Positions 10,561 to 25,161 are shown, counted from the first letter of the stretch. The stretch: DNA of 64,000 nt from Macrolepiota albuminosa (GCA_027475525.1 JAMWFC010000090.1:1798001-1862000); one strand, 5' to 3'. Numbers and translations are program-made. Notes: generated from the letters alone by a model not told the origin.

Positions 10561-12760
10561 TTAAATACTGTAGTAAGTAGCTGTGTATATGGTGATGCAA
10601 AATATAAAGTTTACTTTATATAAAAGTAGTCTTAGTGGAATAAGACTAAGCTTTTGTGATATTTCAACTTTTATTTCATAGAGTACATGAGCTTCCCTTT
10701 CATTCAGGGTGATAGATCCTAACTTAGCACAAGTGTGCACTTTAGGATTGTCTGGGTCTTCTTGGAAGATTCCAAAGCCCACTGCCATCCAGGATGTATC
10801 TACAGGCAGAACTACTGCACCTCCTGACTCATAGTCAATGGGTTTTAAAGGAGAACTCCCTGCTAACAGCTTCTTTATTTGTGCCATTGCAGAGCACTGT
10901 TCCTCTCTCCAAGTGAAAGGTACCTCATTCTGAGTAAGTTTATTGATAGGTGCTGCTACCTTGGCATAGTCCTTGATAAAGGATCTAAAGGTATCACAGG
11001 TCCCTAAGAATGACCTTACTTCATGTTTATCCCTGCAGTCACCCCATCTCATTACTATGTCAAATCTTTTGGTTTCTGACTTCTGCCCAGAGAAGGTCCC
11101 TCCTGCATATTTGATTCTTTGTAACACCCTGTTCACATTGAGCAAGTGTTCCCATAGAAATCTCCTAATGCCTGGATTCTCTGGCAGGACTTCACAACCA
11201 CCATCTGACAACTCATATCTATGAGGTGGCCCTCTGACTGGTACATCAACAATGTATGGCCAAGTTACATGTGGTATTTTGTCTTTTAAGATGAATGTAA
11301 TATCATCATGGAAGATAGGCACTGAATTTGTCCATCTCATTGGTAAGGTAACCAACCTCAAAGCCTCAAATGGTGTCTGGAATGTAGTATATATAATCTC
11401 TAGAGTGCACATCTAGTACTCTCTCATCATATCCCACATACAAGTCAAAGATTCCTCCACAAGCTCTGCCTGAGAAGTGACTAGCTAACTCTTCAGTTGC
11501 TGGTGGCAACCCAGAGTGTGCTATAGTTATTTTATTCAAAGGCTCTAAGCTATGAACTATGCTCAAGCTTTCACCATCCTTCTTTAACACTGTAAACCAC
11601 TGGGAGCAATATGAGGAATTAGAAAGCTCATAGACCTCTGCCTCAATCTTCTGCTTTATTATTTGGCAGATTCTATCCCTAAGACCTGGAACAATAGGAA
11701 TGTTCTTCAACACCTATGGGGTGTGAGGGATTACTGGTATGATTACTGGAGGGAAGAATTCCTCCTTCAGCCTTTCTGTCAGGGGACTTCTCATTTCTTC
11801 CTTCTTTCACTCCTTATTCCTTCACTCTCCTTTCATTCATTTCCTTATTTCTTCTATCATTCTCTCATTTTGCTGTTTCTATTCTCTCAACACTATCTGT
11901 TAGTACTATTCTCAGCCTTTGAGGTGCTCTGGTTCTTTAGCTATCATTCAGACAAGTGTGGGCCCTTCAGCACTGCTTCCAGACTGCTTATATAAGCCAG
12001 AGTTTGCCTTTCTGACTTCTAAAGTCCGGAGTTTTCCTGCCTTGTTTGCACAGTTGTTTGGTTAGTCAATTTTTGAGTTTTTAAGGTTTTGTTGTACTGT
12101 ACAGTTGTTTCCCATGCTTCAGAAGCCCCAGAAGCGTCCAACCTGGCATAGGGAATCCCTAGACTTGTTCTCTTTGAATCTCCCTCTGCCAGGTGAGTAG
12201 TTATTATGATATTGTCAGTACATACTCTAATACACTTTGGATCTCCCTCTGCCAGCTGTGTGACTGAGCCACAGCCTCCAGAGGTCGCCCTTACAGAGAC
12301 ATAGCAAACAACAACTCTTGTCTTCAACAACAGAACTCTGGCTATGTGCATAAAACTACTAAATACAATGCCTGTAGAGCATCTAACTATAAACTTATTG
12401 CCTGTTGATATAATGCCAAATTTCTCTACAAGGATAGAAAGACATGGAAAACTCTGGCAGACACTTCTATTTGCTTCAGGTTCAATACTTTGCTTCATGC
12501 TCCAGGAATATCTCTTGCACTCATGCTCATATCTGTTCTTTGAGTAGATTGTCTGCTCATAGAATACAAGCATGTTCCACTTCTTCTCTTTTTATTGTTC
12601 ACCTTATTGCATACAGACAGATGAGAAACTGCTTTATATGAGGCTGAGGCCTTGGACAAATTTGCAGAAGTACTAAAAGGCCTTTGTAATAGTTTCAGCA
12701 TTGATTTAGATTTTTTCCATCTCAACAACACTTTTATCTCTTCAAATCACTACAAAACTT
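10561..12760 (-). pseudogene. decayed Ty3/gypsy pol of a second lineage
   Basis: A Ty3 polymerase clearly different from the 25-kb one. Reading from 12760 downwards: a poorly preserved leader segment (HECKRYSWSM), LKNIPIVPGLRDRI, LKKDGESLSIVHSLEPLN, CGGIFDLYVGYDER, a frameshift near 11400, LPMRWTNSVPIFHDD, then the catalytic site as YIVDV where YIDDV is expected, VRSFLGTCDTFRSFI and PVDTSWMAVGF of RNase H. The Asp-to-Val change at the active site, the frameshift and the stops mean it is dead. A solo LTR (11777-12295) splits it between CYVS and ERLKEE. The 3' end fades near 10590. Confidence 0.75.
11777..12295 (-). mobile_element. solo LTR, TGTAAGGG family, long form
   Basis: 519 bp between a TGTCAGGGG end and a CCCTTACA end, reverse of the copy at 5052. 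It keeps a duplication of the ggcagagggagatc segment that the 46849 copy lacks. Flanks read CTTTC and GAGAC, so no target duplication survives, although the pol frame on both sides joins well. Confidence 0.78.
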
Positions 12761-14779
12761 CAGATGCACACAATTTTATCATTTCAAAATACATTAAAAA
12801 AAATAGAACTTGTATAGGTCTCTCCTGATTTTCTTTCTCATTAGGCAGAATTTTTATTGGGACCATTTCATACTGCACCTCTAAATATAATAGTAAGTGC
12901 TGGAAAGAAACAACAAGTAACATTCAATCTTTCTTTTCCTCACAGAGACCCCAATATTTTTTCATTAATTTTATGTTAAACATGTCAGCCTTCTCATGCA
13001 ATTAGAGCATCTTTGCCAATTGTCTGCTTCTAGTGGCCAACGCCTCTACTAGTATACAGATTACTATGTTCAATATCAAATCTGCTTTTAGAATAATTCC
13101 TACTTGCCCAGCCAACTGGCCATTATTGGCAGTTTCAATTGATAGTTTCATTTACTATAATTTTTGACTGAATTTTGGAGCCTCTTGCTCTCTACATAGA
13201 TATATTTGGACATGTTACAGATATGATTGTGCAAATTTTTCTGCACATAGAAGTCAACAATGTTTTGAAATGAGTCAATGATTTTGTGTTTTTCTGCTAC
13301 TTTTTGCAAGACACAATACTATTCCATTATTCTTATAATAAATTGCTTATCTGAGTTGGCCATGGGCCCAACAAATTCACATCTTTCTTGAAAAAACTTT
13401 TAAATACATAAGTTTCAAATGGTCCCTTGCTTGGAATACAGTCACCTTGCCCTCAAATAAATGTGAGAAATATAGAGCAAAGTTAGGCAAATAATCTAAA
13501 ACCTGCTCTATGTCTTTGAAAGCTATCAAATCTTTAATTGGTACTCTTGATCATATGTGCCTTGTGATATCACAGAGCTGCTCATATCTCCTTGCATTAT
13601 ATGCCTTCTAGGCTTCCTTTCCTGTCAATTTCAGTTGTTCCCTCTGACATTACTCTCTTCAAGCAGTGTTAAACAAAATTGAGTGGTAGAAAAGCATCTT
13701 AGATAAAAAGTGGTGCAGAATTGAGATTAGACAGCCACCCAATCTCATGAATATTGAGGAATTAAGTTAGTTTTGAACAACAAGTGGCTTGCATGGCCTT
13801 TGAAATTGAGGTAGAAATCTAATGGTAGGACAATAGGTTGGGCAGAAATAGTAGCTATTGACCTTGCAGTGAAAATCCTCATTAATACAGGCTTTGCCAA
13901 CTACTATATCATCATCAAGTTGGATAACATGAACATAGTAGAGGCCTTGTCCACAGAATACTTGAGAAGCACTCAGCAAAATTTCATATTGAAGCATATT
14001 GTAGACTCTTTCTAGACTCATAGTATCTGGCTTACAATTGAATGGGTACCATTAGATATGAATCCAGCCAACAGGTCTTCCAGAAGCTGTTTTCTGCCCA
14101 AATCAATGCTTTTTCTCTTTTCTTTGTTTGTTTCACAGTATCTGAGAAATTATGTCTATTTTGTGATTTGACACAAAGAAGTCACAACTAGTTAGGCTAG
14201 ATTCTTCTATAATTGTTCTTAAACTGTATATTGAGTATTTCTATATATTAGATATTTCTATTCTATTATATGTAATAGTTTCTATTTTATTATGTGTAGT
14301 AGTACACCATATTGATATGTGTAATAGTATATGCTTCCTCAATCTGGGAAGATGATCTTGTATGCCATTGTTCTCTTTTCTGATGCCTATATGAACCCAT
14401 ATAGCTAATAGCAGATATTTCCTTAAAATATTCTACCTTGTTGAGTGACAACAACTTATAATATGCACATTTCAAATACAATCTTTCAAGGAATCTTAGT
14501 AGACTGGCAAGACCTTAAAACTCTTGGTTGCCTTCTTAAAAAGTACCTTTATTACTTGACATGCCTTTGTTTAATAAAGATAAACTCAAGGTCAATTTTA
14601 TTATCAACTATGCAGGGTCAAAACCTATATTGGACAGATACAATACTTATATTAAAAAGTTCTTCAACTCTCCAATGCAATATTTCCATGCCTTACAGGT
14701 CACTGTTTTTGCATAGGCAGGACAACATATTTATTGTTGCAAGGTGTTCTCCCAGATGTGGTCAAATTGATGGGTAGAT
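12761..14779. other. AT-rich DNA without recognisable feature
   Basis: CpG-poor, stop-rich in all frames. No transposase, polymerase or RNA motif was recognised. Probably old transposon sequence. Confidence 0.4.
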
Positions 14780-15560
14780 AGACTTCTGATGCTTTTCTTT
14801 GCTATTGGAGATTCTTAAAGATTGTTGCTCCTATGTATGTTGCTACAGTATAGCAGACTCTGCTGGATATGGTATATCACAAGGATTGACAGTAAAGAAG
14901 TTTGATATGATGCACTCAGAGGAAGATCTAGCAGATGAAGACCAGAATGATTCATAAGAATGTATAACAAAAGTTGATATTGTGGGACTGTGGAAGACAC
15001 TTTAAATAGTATCACTGAATGAGCAATGAGCAAAGTCAGATACTTCAAATACGGATGCAGCAGCTTCAGATACATGTTTATAGCCAGTAACAGGAACAGA
15101 GATTTTGAGTAATGAGTGTTTTCATATATCAGCTACTTTAAATGAGAAATCAAGTGGTGGTGATGATGCTGATTGATGGAAATTGTCAAGGCATCTACTT
15201 TCTTGGCCTGAGCTAAGTCCACAAAGGTCCTCCTTCTTCTATTCATCTCAAAAAATATAATCATAAACAAGACAATTCATCTTGGCATCAGATCTGAGGT
15301 TGGAACTACTTGTCTGCCAGTGTTTCATCAAAAAGACTGTTGCATTTGCAAATGGTGCAAAGTAAGCAGTTTTTGCAGTCTCAAGTAATGAGCCAAGTAG
15401 ATTCCACCAAGGTCTCTGATTAGTATTGTCAGAACCTGAGATAGAATTAGCAATATGTGAAATAGTATATGATTCATCTGGTGTGAAAGAGGGTTGTCTA
15501 CTAGGATATAAATAATATATACCAAAACTATTGCATTTCATGATGTATTTCTTATTAGAA
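14780..15560 (-). pseudogene. remnant resembling Plavaka/KDZ-type transposase ORF
   Basis: The minus-strand reading at 15541-15248 gives TNQRPWWNLLGSLLETAKTA and FLMKHWQTSSSNLRSDAKMN. Further down, in shifted frames, come ASVFEVPDFAHCSFSDTI and a YESFW segment. I associate this layout with the large KDZ (Plavaka) transposase genes common in Agaricomycetes. That link is from memory of the family and is tentative. Stops and frameshifts make it a pseudogene. Confidence 0.4.
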
Positions 15561-16399
15561 ATCAGATCTTCTGATATATCAGGGAGGTCAGAAGATGGAG
15601 TTTAGATTGATGGTAAACAACAAGAGGTAGTAGTAGAATGATATTCCTATAGTGCTTTGGTAATCTTATAGCATAAGAAAGTAGACCAGAAGGTTGAGGA
15701 GGAGGTGAAAGTGTCCTGGAATGCATAGGTTTGAGATATAAGTGAGTTGTTCTTATAGGAAGGAAATGATTGACTACTTGAGGCCTGATAAATCAAGAGC
15801 AATGGCTCCTTTAGGACATGAAATTAGCATAGAATTATATCAGCATACTATTGATACACTTATATATTTCTCATCTGCGTCTTTATCTCTAGGCTCATCT
15901 CTACAATGTTGTTTCCTTTCCTCAGGACCTCAATTATGGAAATTCCACAGTACTTGAGTAGATTTGATTTTGGAAGAGTTACAGAACTAGTTGTGGGTCA
16001 AAATTCCCTTAGAAGTTTTAAAGAATTTATGGCATCCTAGGCATTAAAATATTATACAAACCCTGAATAGAAATGATGTTTGGAAAGCAAGAATTGTAGC
16101 CTGAGACATGACATCAAAAGTAGATTATCAGATGATCATATAGTTGGACTGTAAAGATAGCATGTCAGTTGACATATTCATCAATTCTTCCTCCAAGTCT
16201 CACTCACTACTATGCCCTCTCAAGGCCATGCTGATCAGGTCATATCTGATCTTATGAAAGGTGTAATTGTGGTATCTAGATAAGTTAAATGATAGTCTTC
16301 AATAGGTGTAGCTAAAATTCTATCAGAAACAAGAGACACAAACTTTTTAATGATCTGGATGAAATCAGTATTTATACCAACTTAGCATGCTGGATACCA

Positions 16400-17700
16400 C
16401 TTGCCATTTATTGACATTGGCTATGTGCTAGTTGCAGGGATGGAGCAGAGTGAGGAATATATAATCTTCTGTTCTGTTTATCACAGCTTAATCTGGCTCA
16501 ATCCTTCTGATTTTCACATATCTAGTTGTGACAATAAAATATTGAAGCTTTATGATCTCATAGTTACTCTTGAACTCAAGTTGGAAAAGGTTCTTGAGGC
16601 ACTTTATAAGGAGCCTGCTCAGTTTCAGCATTTTAAAAACATGTATATTAATATATACATCCTTTCTCAGCTGTTTGTAGCTGAAAAACTTTCTTGTAGC
16701 TTACAGATACTCTCAACTCTGCAAAAACAGACAATGCTTCCTCCCTCAAGCCTCTCATAGGTCAATACCTGAAAAAAAATCTGTACAACATAGCAGCAAC
16801 AGTTCCAGAAGCAAAATTGGCCCATGGTTTTGGAAATAGGATCACTGCATATACATTGTATCCTGTGAAGAGATTACAAGAATTTGATGCCAATCCTGAG
16901 TGAGTTAACCACAATTTGATGACTTTTGTTGTCATTCTAACATCTATCAGAGCATTTATGAATGGCATCAGTGAAGAATAGAAAGATTATGCAATTAAGG
17001 CTAGAGACTAGCCAAGCTTCCTTTATGATTCAAGTATGATAGACTCTAATAATCCATTGAAAGGGTTTTTGTAAAGCAGAGTCCTTGTTCATGTTAGTAT
17101 CAACCTTCTCTTATTGATTTCTGGTCATTTCTTAGCAGGTTTATTAACATATATTTACAAGCCCATCTTCTTCAATGTCAAGAACTTGCAATGACATAAA
17201 GCCAGCAAAGACCTATATTCATGGCTTGAGAAAGGTGACAGCATGTACTATTGTCTATACAGCAGTCCAGGTATATCTACAATTGCTCTTGATTCAGACT
17301 ATTCATTTAACTTTTGACTTGGAAAGCACAGTTCAGTCTTTCTTCTTGCAAGAAAGCAAGAAATAGTGCTTAAAAGATGGCAATCTCAAACACTTTTTTG
17401 ACAATATTGTCACTGTTTTTGAGACAAGGCCAAACAGTCTATGGGTAATAGAAATGCTTCAATAGTGGAACAAGTATGTTGGCTCAATTGTTGAGAACAT
17501 CTTTTATCTAATCAATTTCTCTAAGCAGTTACCTGACTTAACTTTAACAATCAAAAACCAACAAAGGAAGGTTGTGGATAAACAGGAGAGCATTGACAAT
17601 GAGGGCACATTGGAAATTCTATCATGTATAAAGACACAGCAGACTGATAATATACATCTTAGATTAGACTGTCTTACTACTCACACTGTCCTTTCAGATT
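16400..17700 (+). pseudogene. remnant resembling fungal repeat-associated DUF6698-type gene
   Basis: Frame fragments read KPLIGQYLKKNLYNIAATVP, RITAYTLYPVKRLQEFDANP, FLYDSSMIDSNNPLKGF, the segment around THGLRKVTA/TIVYTAVQV (17210-17270), then KDGNLKHFFDNIVTVFETRP ending near 17420. The order (polar segment, FLY...NPLKGFL, R.T..TIVYAAVQ, WWN) matches uncharacterised proteins that I recall as DUF6698-like and that are often multi-copy in basidiomycetes. Several stops are present. The assignment is tentative. Confidence 0.35.
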
Positions 17701-18339
17701 TCTCAATCACCTGAGCACCCTGATGAACAAGGTGATAAATCCAATAACAATAACAATAATGGACCTCAGCATTAACCAGAAGACAATGACAATGACAAGT
17801 TATCAGGTAGTGAACTTGGATCTTCCCTTGTGCACTACAATTTTATCTATTGCTCACTTCTCAAAACAATTCAACTTCAGCTGTTTCTCTCTCAGAATAT
17901 CCAATCAATTGACCATCATCAAATAGGCTAATTCAAGCACTAACACCAGCTACAATCTTCTACCTCTCTCCATCACTATAATTGTACTCCATCAAACTCA
18001 AACTCATCACTAGCCCCACAACCCTCAGGTTCTTGTGCTCCAATAGCCACCTCTAAGCATTGATGCTTTGGAAAATCTGGCCTCCAACTCAACAACAATG
18101 ATGATGGCAGCATCAGCCCTGCTACTTGCAATGATCCTCTGAAACTGAAACTCAAGCATCTCCCTTGCCATGATGACTCTAAGACTTTATACAAGAAGAA
18201 GAAGAAGAATTAACATGCTTTGAATGACCTTATATTCTATAATGCTTTGTCTTGTAATGCTTTTGATACTATTGCTTATAATTACTCTGACATGCAAAGT
18301 TTGCTAGTGATACTAACATGTTTTGCTTTTCTTGACAGA

Positions 18340-19260
18340 AATGCTGAGCTCCAGTCCTACATTAGCTAGATTCTCAACTTATTTGTAGCCAAGCATGAAA
18401 GCACCCACACCAAAGTCATCACATATGATAAAGCCATCAGAACAAGAGTGGGAGGAGGCACAAGGATGCTGCTCACTGACCAGCATGAATTTGTGGACTT
18501 CAGGAATTTGACCCTCAATGTTAATAGAATTAACTATAGGGTCCAAAAACTTTTAGATTAGGATGGTCTAGAGCTAGATCTACAGCAAAGTGTGTCAATG
18601 GTAGAACAGTATCCAAGAGTGTCCATTTGACATATCAGCATGCTATTGGGCCCACCAGTGCAAGAACTGGAGAGAACTACTCTAGACCTGAATGCCCAGA
18701 AGTGTGCAAGAATTGAAGCAATCAAAGATGACAGATCAAAAAACCTTTGTTTCCATGACTGTCAGGGTGATGTTTACATGTTCACTGATAGGCTTCTTCT
18801 TGGACTGTGTGCATTAAGGAACAATACAGGCCTACCAACACTTGTCAACTTGGAGATGCAAGTTATCTTCTTGGATTCAGGATATCTCTGATTAGCACTT
18901 CTAAATGTAGGCTTCACTTAGCAGTCTCAACTATCATTCACCATTCATTGACTTTAAGGACTTAGGACTCATGAAGAAATAACACTAGCATGACTATGGA
19001 GAGGTGGCTTTGATCAAACCCCAATCAGTTTCAGAAGGAGATAGCATCACATGCTGCCATCTATCAAGGCACCACTATCAGAAGGATAAGAAGTGATGTC
19101 TACAGGACTGAATATACCAAAACCTGACACTTTGGCCTATTGGAAAGAGAGATAATGTTTAGTGCTAGAGATAGCACTTTTGGATTATGATGTCTGTTGA
19201 GATTTTTTTGACTATATACTGAGATATCCTAGCCAATCAGACTTGGATTAAAAAGTGAGC
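18340..19260 (+). pseudogene. unrecognised decayed coding segment
   Basis: Longer-than-expected open stretches occur here: RNAELQSYI..ILNLFVAKHE, VGGGTRMLLTDQHEFVDFRN, then 18640-18891 with RIEAIKDDRSKNLCFHDCQG. I do not recognise the family. It sits directly left of the Tc1 element, on whose far side a reverse transcriptase fragment begins at 33.9 kb, so both may be halves of one older element split by the Tc1 insertion. That is inference only. Confidence 0.3.
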
Positions 19261-20765
19261 AGACTTATAATTTTAAATAGTTTTAGAAGCACCATGGCCA
19301 AAAGGCTATTACACTGTTGGTTGCTGTCACCCATGTGCTGTCAGTCACTATTGACAGGTTGCTATTGGCTGTAGCCATGAGGAGAAGCACTAATTGATAG
19401 TGCTGCAGATGGACTTATTTTCAAAATATAGTAGTGCATAGTATAAAAAGTAGCTACTGGACATGTAAATAACAATGAATTGTAATTCAGTTACCCTCAC
19501 TATTCAAATCTTGCTACAGTGGCTCAAAAAAGTGTTCCAATATTTTATAGTTTTTGAAAGATGGCATTTACATGTAGGAATGGAAGTACCTAAAATTCTG
19601 AACAAATCATATAAAATACTATGGCATTGCAGCTACAGATCACATCTAGGATTATGTGATTTGGATCAAAGCTGATGGAGTAATGGCCATTTTAAAATAT
19701 TCACTCATTGGGAAACTTTTTTGAGCATTTTTAATTTTGGTGTCTAGTACTTTGTATGTATCTCTATTTGCTTTGATAACTGCTTGAATCTTTCTAAGCA
19801 TGCTTTCTATCAGTTCTTGGCATATTTTTAATAGTATTTCATTCCACTCCTTTGCAATCCTCTCCCACAATTCATGCACACTATGAGGAGGTATTTCATA
19901 CTGCTTAAGCTGCTTCTTTTGAGGTACTCCCAGAGATGTTCACTAAGGTTGAGATCAGAGGATTGGGCTGGCAACCAGAGGACATCAAAGTTGTTGTCTT
20001 CAAACCACTTGTTAGCTCTCTTGGAGTTGTATTTGGGGTCATTGTCCTGTTGAAAATAGCAGGCACCCTCCTCTATCTCCAACTTCTCAAAACTATCCTT
20101 TGCTCCATCATCCAAAACTCACAGTACTGCTTTGCATCTATGATCCATAATCTACACCATCTCTACCAGCTTTTCTACCTCATTTCAACCCATACAGACT
20201 CATACCATGAGATTATTCCCTCCTCCATGCTTTACAATAGGTGTAGTTGTTCAGTCTGAAATGTCTTCTCCTTATAGCTTCCACACATACTGCTTCCCAT
20301 CTGACCCAATCCTGTTAATCTTTGTCTTATCTGTCTACAACACCCTTTTCTAGTCCTCTATAATCCAGTTCCAATGCTTCTGAGCCCATTTAAGCCATAG
20401 TTGTTGATGTCTAGCTTTGAGCATAGAAACTTTTCTCTTAGTAGCAGACCAATACCCCTCCTCCTTCAACACATTCCAGACAGTCTGAAGAGAGACAGGG
20501 TTGGAAATGATATTGTTGATAAAATTAGTGGCCTGAACAGCTGTATCAAGTCTCTCAGTTGAGATTTGTTGACCAATAGCCTGTTTATCACATAGAATAA
20601 GCTTAGCAGGACAGTTTCCAGGATGGTTTTCCTTGTCCATCTCCAACTCTCTACCAATCTTCCCAATATTAGGCTTCCCTAGACCAGTTTGAGCCCCAAT
20701 CTGATGCAGAGAATACTTTTGAGCAAGAAGAGAAGCAACAGTAGAGTGTTGTGCAGGAGGAATAG

Positions 20766-20974
20766 TGTAGCGTAGTCTGCTATGTGGCATTGGCCACATA
20801 GCTTTTCTTACTGTAGTCGATATTATATTATTATTTACTGTACTATAAATAGTTTACATGTGCTGCTTACTAAGCAGCTTATTTTGTGTTTATACTACAT
20901 AGTCAATAGACCGGACTAGTCTGATTCTGTGCAGTGTGAATCTTAAGCTCTCACTCAACTGTAACTTCATTACA
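20766..20974 (+). repeat. 5' LTR of the 12.5-kb Ty3
   Basis: 209 bp, TGTAGCGTAG to ACTTCATTACA. It holds an inverted repeat near its start (GCTATGTGGC/GGCCACATAGC) and a smaller hairpin (GCTGCTT/AAGCAGC). The same LTR family occurs solo at 40765 and 63345. Confidence 0.9.
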
Positions 20975-23900
20975 TTTTTTTGAATCCGCCAGCTAGAATC
21001 TATTGCCTAGCATCTGACGGCAGTTGCTGAGTTTGTTGACAGAACTCTATCAGCTTCTTGAGCTTCCTGCACAGCCACACCATGCAAATTTCAAACAGGA
21101 AATTGATGAGTAATCCCATACCTGCAGTTGCCACTGACGGTGGGTGGAATGCCCATGACCTATGGGGAGACCCAGCAGACACCCAGGACATGTTAGCGTC
21201 CAATGTGGGTCAGTCAAAACCCAAGGCTCGAGACCAAGGTCAGAGCACTGACCTGTCTGGGAATGAAAGCGAGGCTCGGAGAGCTGAGAGCTCACAACAG
21301 GATGGTCAGCAACGGCTTTAGGACAAGATGCCAGGGGGATTAACTCCCCCAGTTACGCAGCTGCCAGGAGGACTGCGCCGGTCTAGCCAGTTAGCTTCCA
21401 AAGGGCCCCCTAATGATGGTCGGCAGTTGACAGGTGCCCAGGGCACCTCAGTAGACACCGAGTCATCAGTATGGACTAGGGGACCTATCCCTCTGAGCTG
21501 GAGTAGCGGGGCCAGGCGAACCGCAGCGGGCTCAATGCCCACCAGGATAGTGGAGGCCCACATAGAGGAGATACTGGAGGAGGCTGCAAACCCAGAGGTA
21601 GCCCATGCAGAAAATTGTTTTCCACGCATGCCAGCCATGGAGGAAGTCCCAGAGGGTGCAGAGCTCCCAGAGGAGGTGGTTGAGTCATCCAGCGACGATG
21701 CTGGAGCAGAGGAGCAGTAGTTGAAAACTGCATACACTGTGTGCTTGCGGGTGTTCTGGGATTTACACCCAGAGGTGATGAAATACACCACCCAAGCACA
21801 ACTCGAGCACTACGCTTCAGCGCATATAGTAGCACTTAGGTGACAAGAGCACAAAGTGCCCAATGTATTCAGTACAAAATATACTGATTTGATGGTGAGA
21901 GTGCTCACTATGGAACTGCAAATGTATTTGCAGCGGAAGGCTGCAAGGCAATCGGGGATCTTGACCCCCTGGAGCCACACTTCTGAGGAATGCTCAGCAC
22001 ATTGCAATCAAGATGTTGGAATCGAGCTAGTGGAGGCACTAGCACAGGTGCAGGAAGTGCCCAAAGTAAAACCGGTGAGTACTTTCTATACTCCAGCAGG
22101 ACAAGGGTGGCATGAGGAGCCCCCACACATGCGTAACTGAGACCTTAGGACAGATATGTTAGGCCTGGATGGACGTGATAGTACCGTGCTCAAGGTGGAG
22201 AGTGAGGTATCTGTGATGCCATGCATGCCCATGGTGGAAACGTTGAGCGACAGAGTCGTGTATCAATGTATGCGCAATGGCGACCTCAAAACTAAGGGAC
22301 AGTCCCTTATTGACGATCAGGGCATCATATTCTAGGGCACTAAGCCCATTGACAAGATGCGTCATTGATTCATGATGCAGGGCCAGGAGAATCAAACTTC
22401 CCCAGACCCAGGGCAGCACAACAATCATGATCGAGAAGACTTCCTCAATTGAGATGGCGCCACGAGATGTGATGCCCCTGGAAATGGCCAGGATGATGGC
22501 CCTAGGTTGACTCCTTGAGACGAGGGCAATTATGCCCACAGTCGAGGAGGCTCAGAACGTCTGCTGCAGGGTGGATGAGGGAAGTCACTTCCCCAAGCCG
22601 CTGAGTTAGCAACTAGATCCCCAGGCCAGCAGGAGGCCATTTGAATGCATTGTGAAGCCATGCACAATCGCCTGCATTGAGTAGTCAATGATGCCCTGGG
22701 GGTAACCTTGTGGTTACCAGATGGGGTGAAGCTGCATAAAGCAGACAGTAGGCACATTTGTGCCTACACAGGCACGTCCAAGTTCAGTAACTTGGAGGAC
22801 TGGGCGATGGATGTATGCACCCACCTTGCAATGTGCTTATATGGTGGTGACCATATGAAACAAGAACAAATTTTTGTTCTATCCAAATTCTTGGCTGGAG
22901 AGGCTATGGGGTGGTTTCAACATGCAGTATTGCACGTCAACCAGGTCCAGTATGAGTGGATGTTCAAAGGAGTCCTCACAGGACTGTATGATCGATTTAT
23001 GCACCCCTCAACACTACAGGATGTGAGGCGGGACTTCCAGTCCGCTAAGTACACTGAGAAGTTGGGAGTACAAGAGTTCTACGATACCCTTAATGACCAT
23101 GCCCAGAATATGGCAGTATACCCAGATGGGTATACAATGCTCGAAACATTCTTGGATGGCATTCCAGCAGATATGCACCGCTATCTGATATGTGAGGACG
23201 GACTGTCCCCAGAGGTTAATGATGTGGAGGAGTTTGTAGTGTATGCCATCAGATATGAGCAGTCCCTTAAGACTGCTAACCACTACGAGCATCAAAATGG
23301 CCACAAAGGGGGAAGCAGGTGACTACCACCTGCTGGGGCACCCTCACAGGTTCAGCATGTGGGGACCTTCTTGGCCAAGAAGGCTGATTTGGATCGTGAC
23401 TGCAACATGTGGTTTGTGGTATGCAGAACCCCTGCTGTGAACTGAGGGTGAAGCTGCCCATGCCCAGAGCGGGTGCCGGATGGAGAACACCCTAAACCAA
23501 GGCCAGAGTTCAAGCTGGCCAACCCACCAGGTCAGACAGGGACTTGCTTTGCATATGGCCAGCCAGGCCACTACACTACCAATTGCCCTGCAAAGCTGGG
23601 AGCCCTGAGGAAGGGGTATACACCCTGGGCCCACCTCCAAGCTGCACATACCGCAGCCATGAGTGGGAGTGATGGAGATGTGTCTGCTGAATCTGAGGCA
23701 GAGCACCCCACAAACGACCAAGAGCCCCCAGAGGAGGCTTCAGGCGCCGAGCCCGAGATTGTGGTCGTGGAGGGGGAGGAGTACGTCACAGTTGACGTAT
23801 ACAATGACGTCTACAACAACGAGTACTACAGTCATGACAGCGACTCGGAATGCCTAGCGGCAATAATGGATTGGCCGTCCTCAAATGATCATGACAAGAA

Positions 23901-24529
23901 TAACGTGGTTCAGATGAAGAAGGTGACCCTTTGTCGAGCAGAAGGCACTTTGCAGCACCCTACACTAAAATGGGCAGACAAGGAGTGCCTGGTCTTGTAT
24001 GTGGATGTAAATGGCCACAAGGCATGGATCAGTACTACTTCCGGTATAATGCCCCAGTTTGCTCACATGTATGGAATTTCTGTACAGGAATTAGATATGC
24101 CATTGGCGTTGCAATTGGGCATGGTAGGAAGCTGTGCTATGGTGCAGTATGGGACGAATGTAACTGTCCAGACACCGGGCTCACATAGCCGGAAATACAT
24201 GGATGTAGCAAATTTTGATCGCTATGATATGATACTGGGAACACTATTCATGCGGTGTAACAAAGTCATGCTAGACTTTGAGCACTGTCAGGTGCTAGTA
24301 AATGGGAAAGTAATCCCAGCCAAATGGGCTACTGCAGACAACACTGATAATCACCTGTGATGTCACCGCACTACGGAGAAGCGCAAGGACTCTCCTTGAC
24401 TCGGTTGGCACAAAGTGCCGACAGTGGAGGAGGTGGATGAGGAAGTACAGGCTATGCCTGGGCTAAGCTCAGACCACAATGTGGTGATGATGAGCAAGGA
24501 GGAATATCAAGCCTCCAAGATGAGAAACG

Positions 24530-25161
24530 AGCGAATACTTGCTCATGATGTTTGAGGCATGAAGCCTCCAGATAGATGGCAGCAAAAGGTGAAGAAGCCT
24601 GAGGACTCAGTGGATGTATGTCCGCCTACGTCCTCCTGAGTCAAGTTATATGACTTGAGGGACAGCAATCAAGAGGCGAACACCTCATACTGTGAGGACA
24701 CATGGTCCTTATGGGAGCGACCAGCTCCCCTTCCTGAGTATGACTAGGCATACGATCCTTGCATGCCACAGGAATGGAACGAACTGGTGGCAGCCACATG
24801 TGCGCGAAACATGCACCAGCGACAGACAACCGTCACACTAGCATGAGCAAATACTTGCTCATGATGTTCGAGGCACAAAGCCTCCAGATAGACGGCAGCA
24901 AAAGGTGAAGAAGCCTGAGGACTCAGTGGATGTATGTCTGCCTACGTCCTCCTGAGTCAAGTTAGATGACTTGAGGGACAGCAATCAAGAGGCAAATGCC
25001 TCATACTGTGAGGACACATGGTCCTTATGGGAGCGACCAGCTCCCCTTCCTGAGTATGACTGGGCATACAATCCTCGCATGCCACAGGAATGGAACAAAC
25101 TGGTGGCAGCCACATGTGCACGAAACGTGCACCAGCAACAGACAACCGTCACACTAGCGTA
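24530..25161 (+). repeat. 316-bp tandem duplication inside pol
   Basis: The block beginning GAGCGAATACTTGCTCATGA at 24530 recurs at 24846 (GAGCAAATACTTG...). 316 is not a multiple of 3, so it shifts pol from the gag frame to the next. The two copies differ at scattered bases, so the duplication is not brand new. Confidence 0.9.

Noticed and set aside
21318..21835. Minus-strand open frames of 157 and 116 codons in the gag region
   Set aside because: They overlap the plus-strand gag frame, whose composition and continuity are better; typical antisense shadow.
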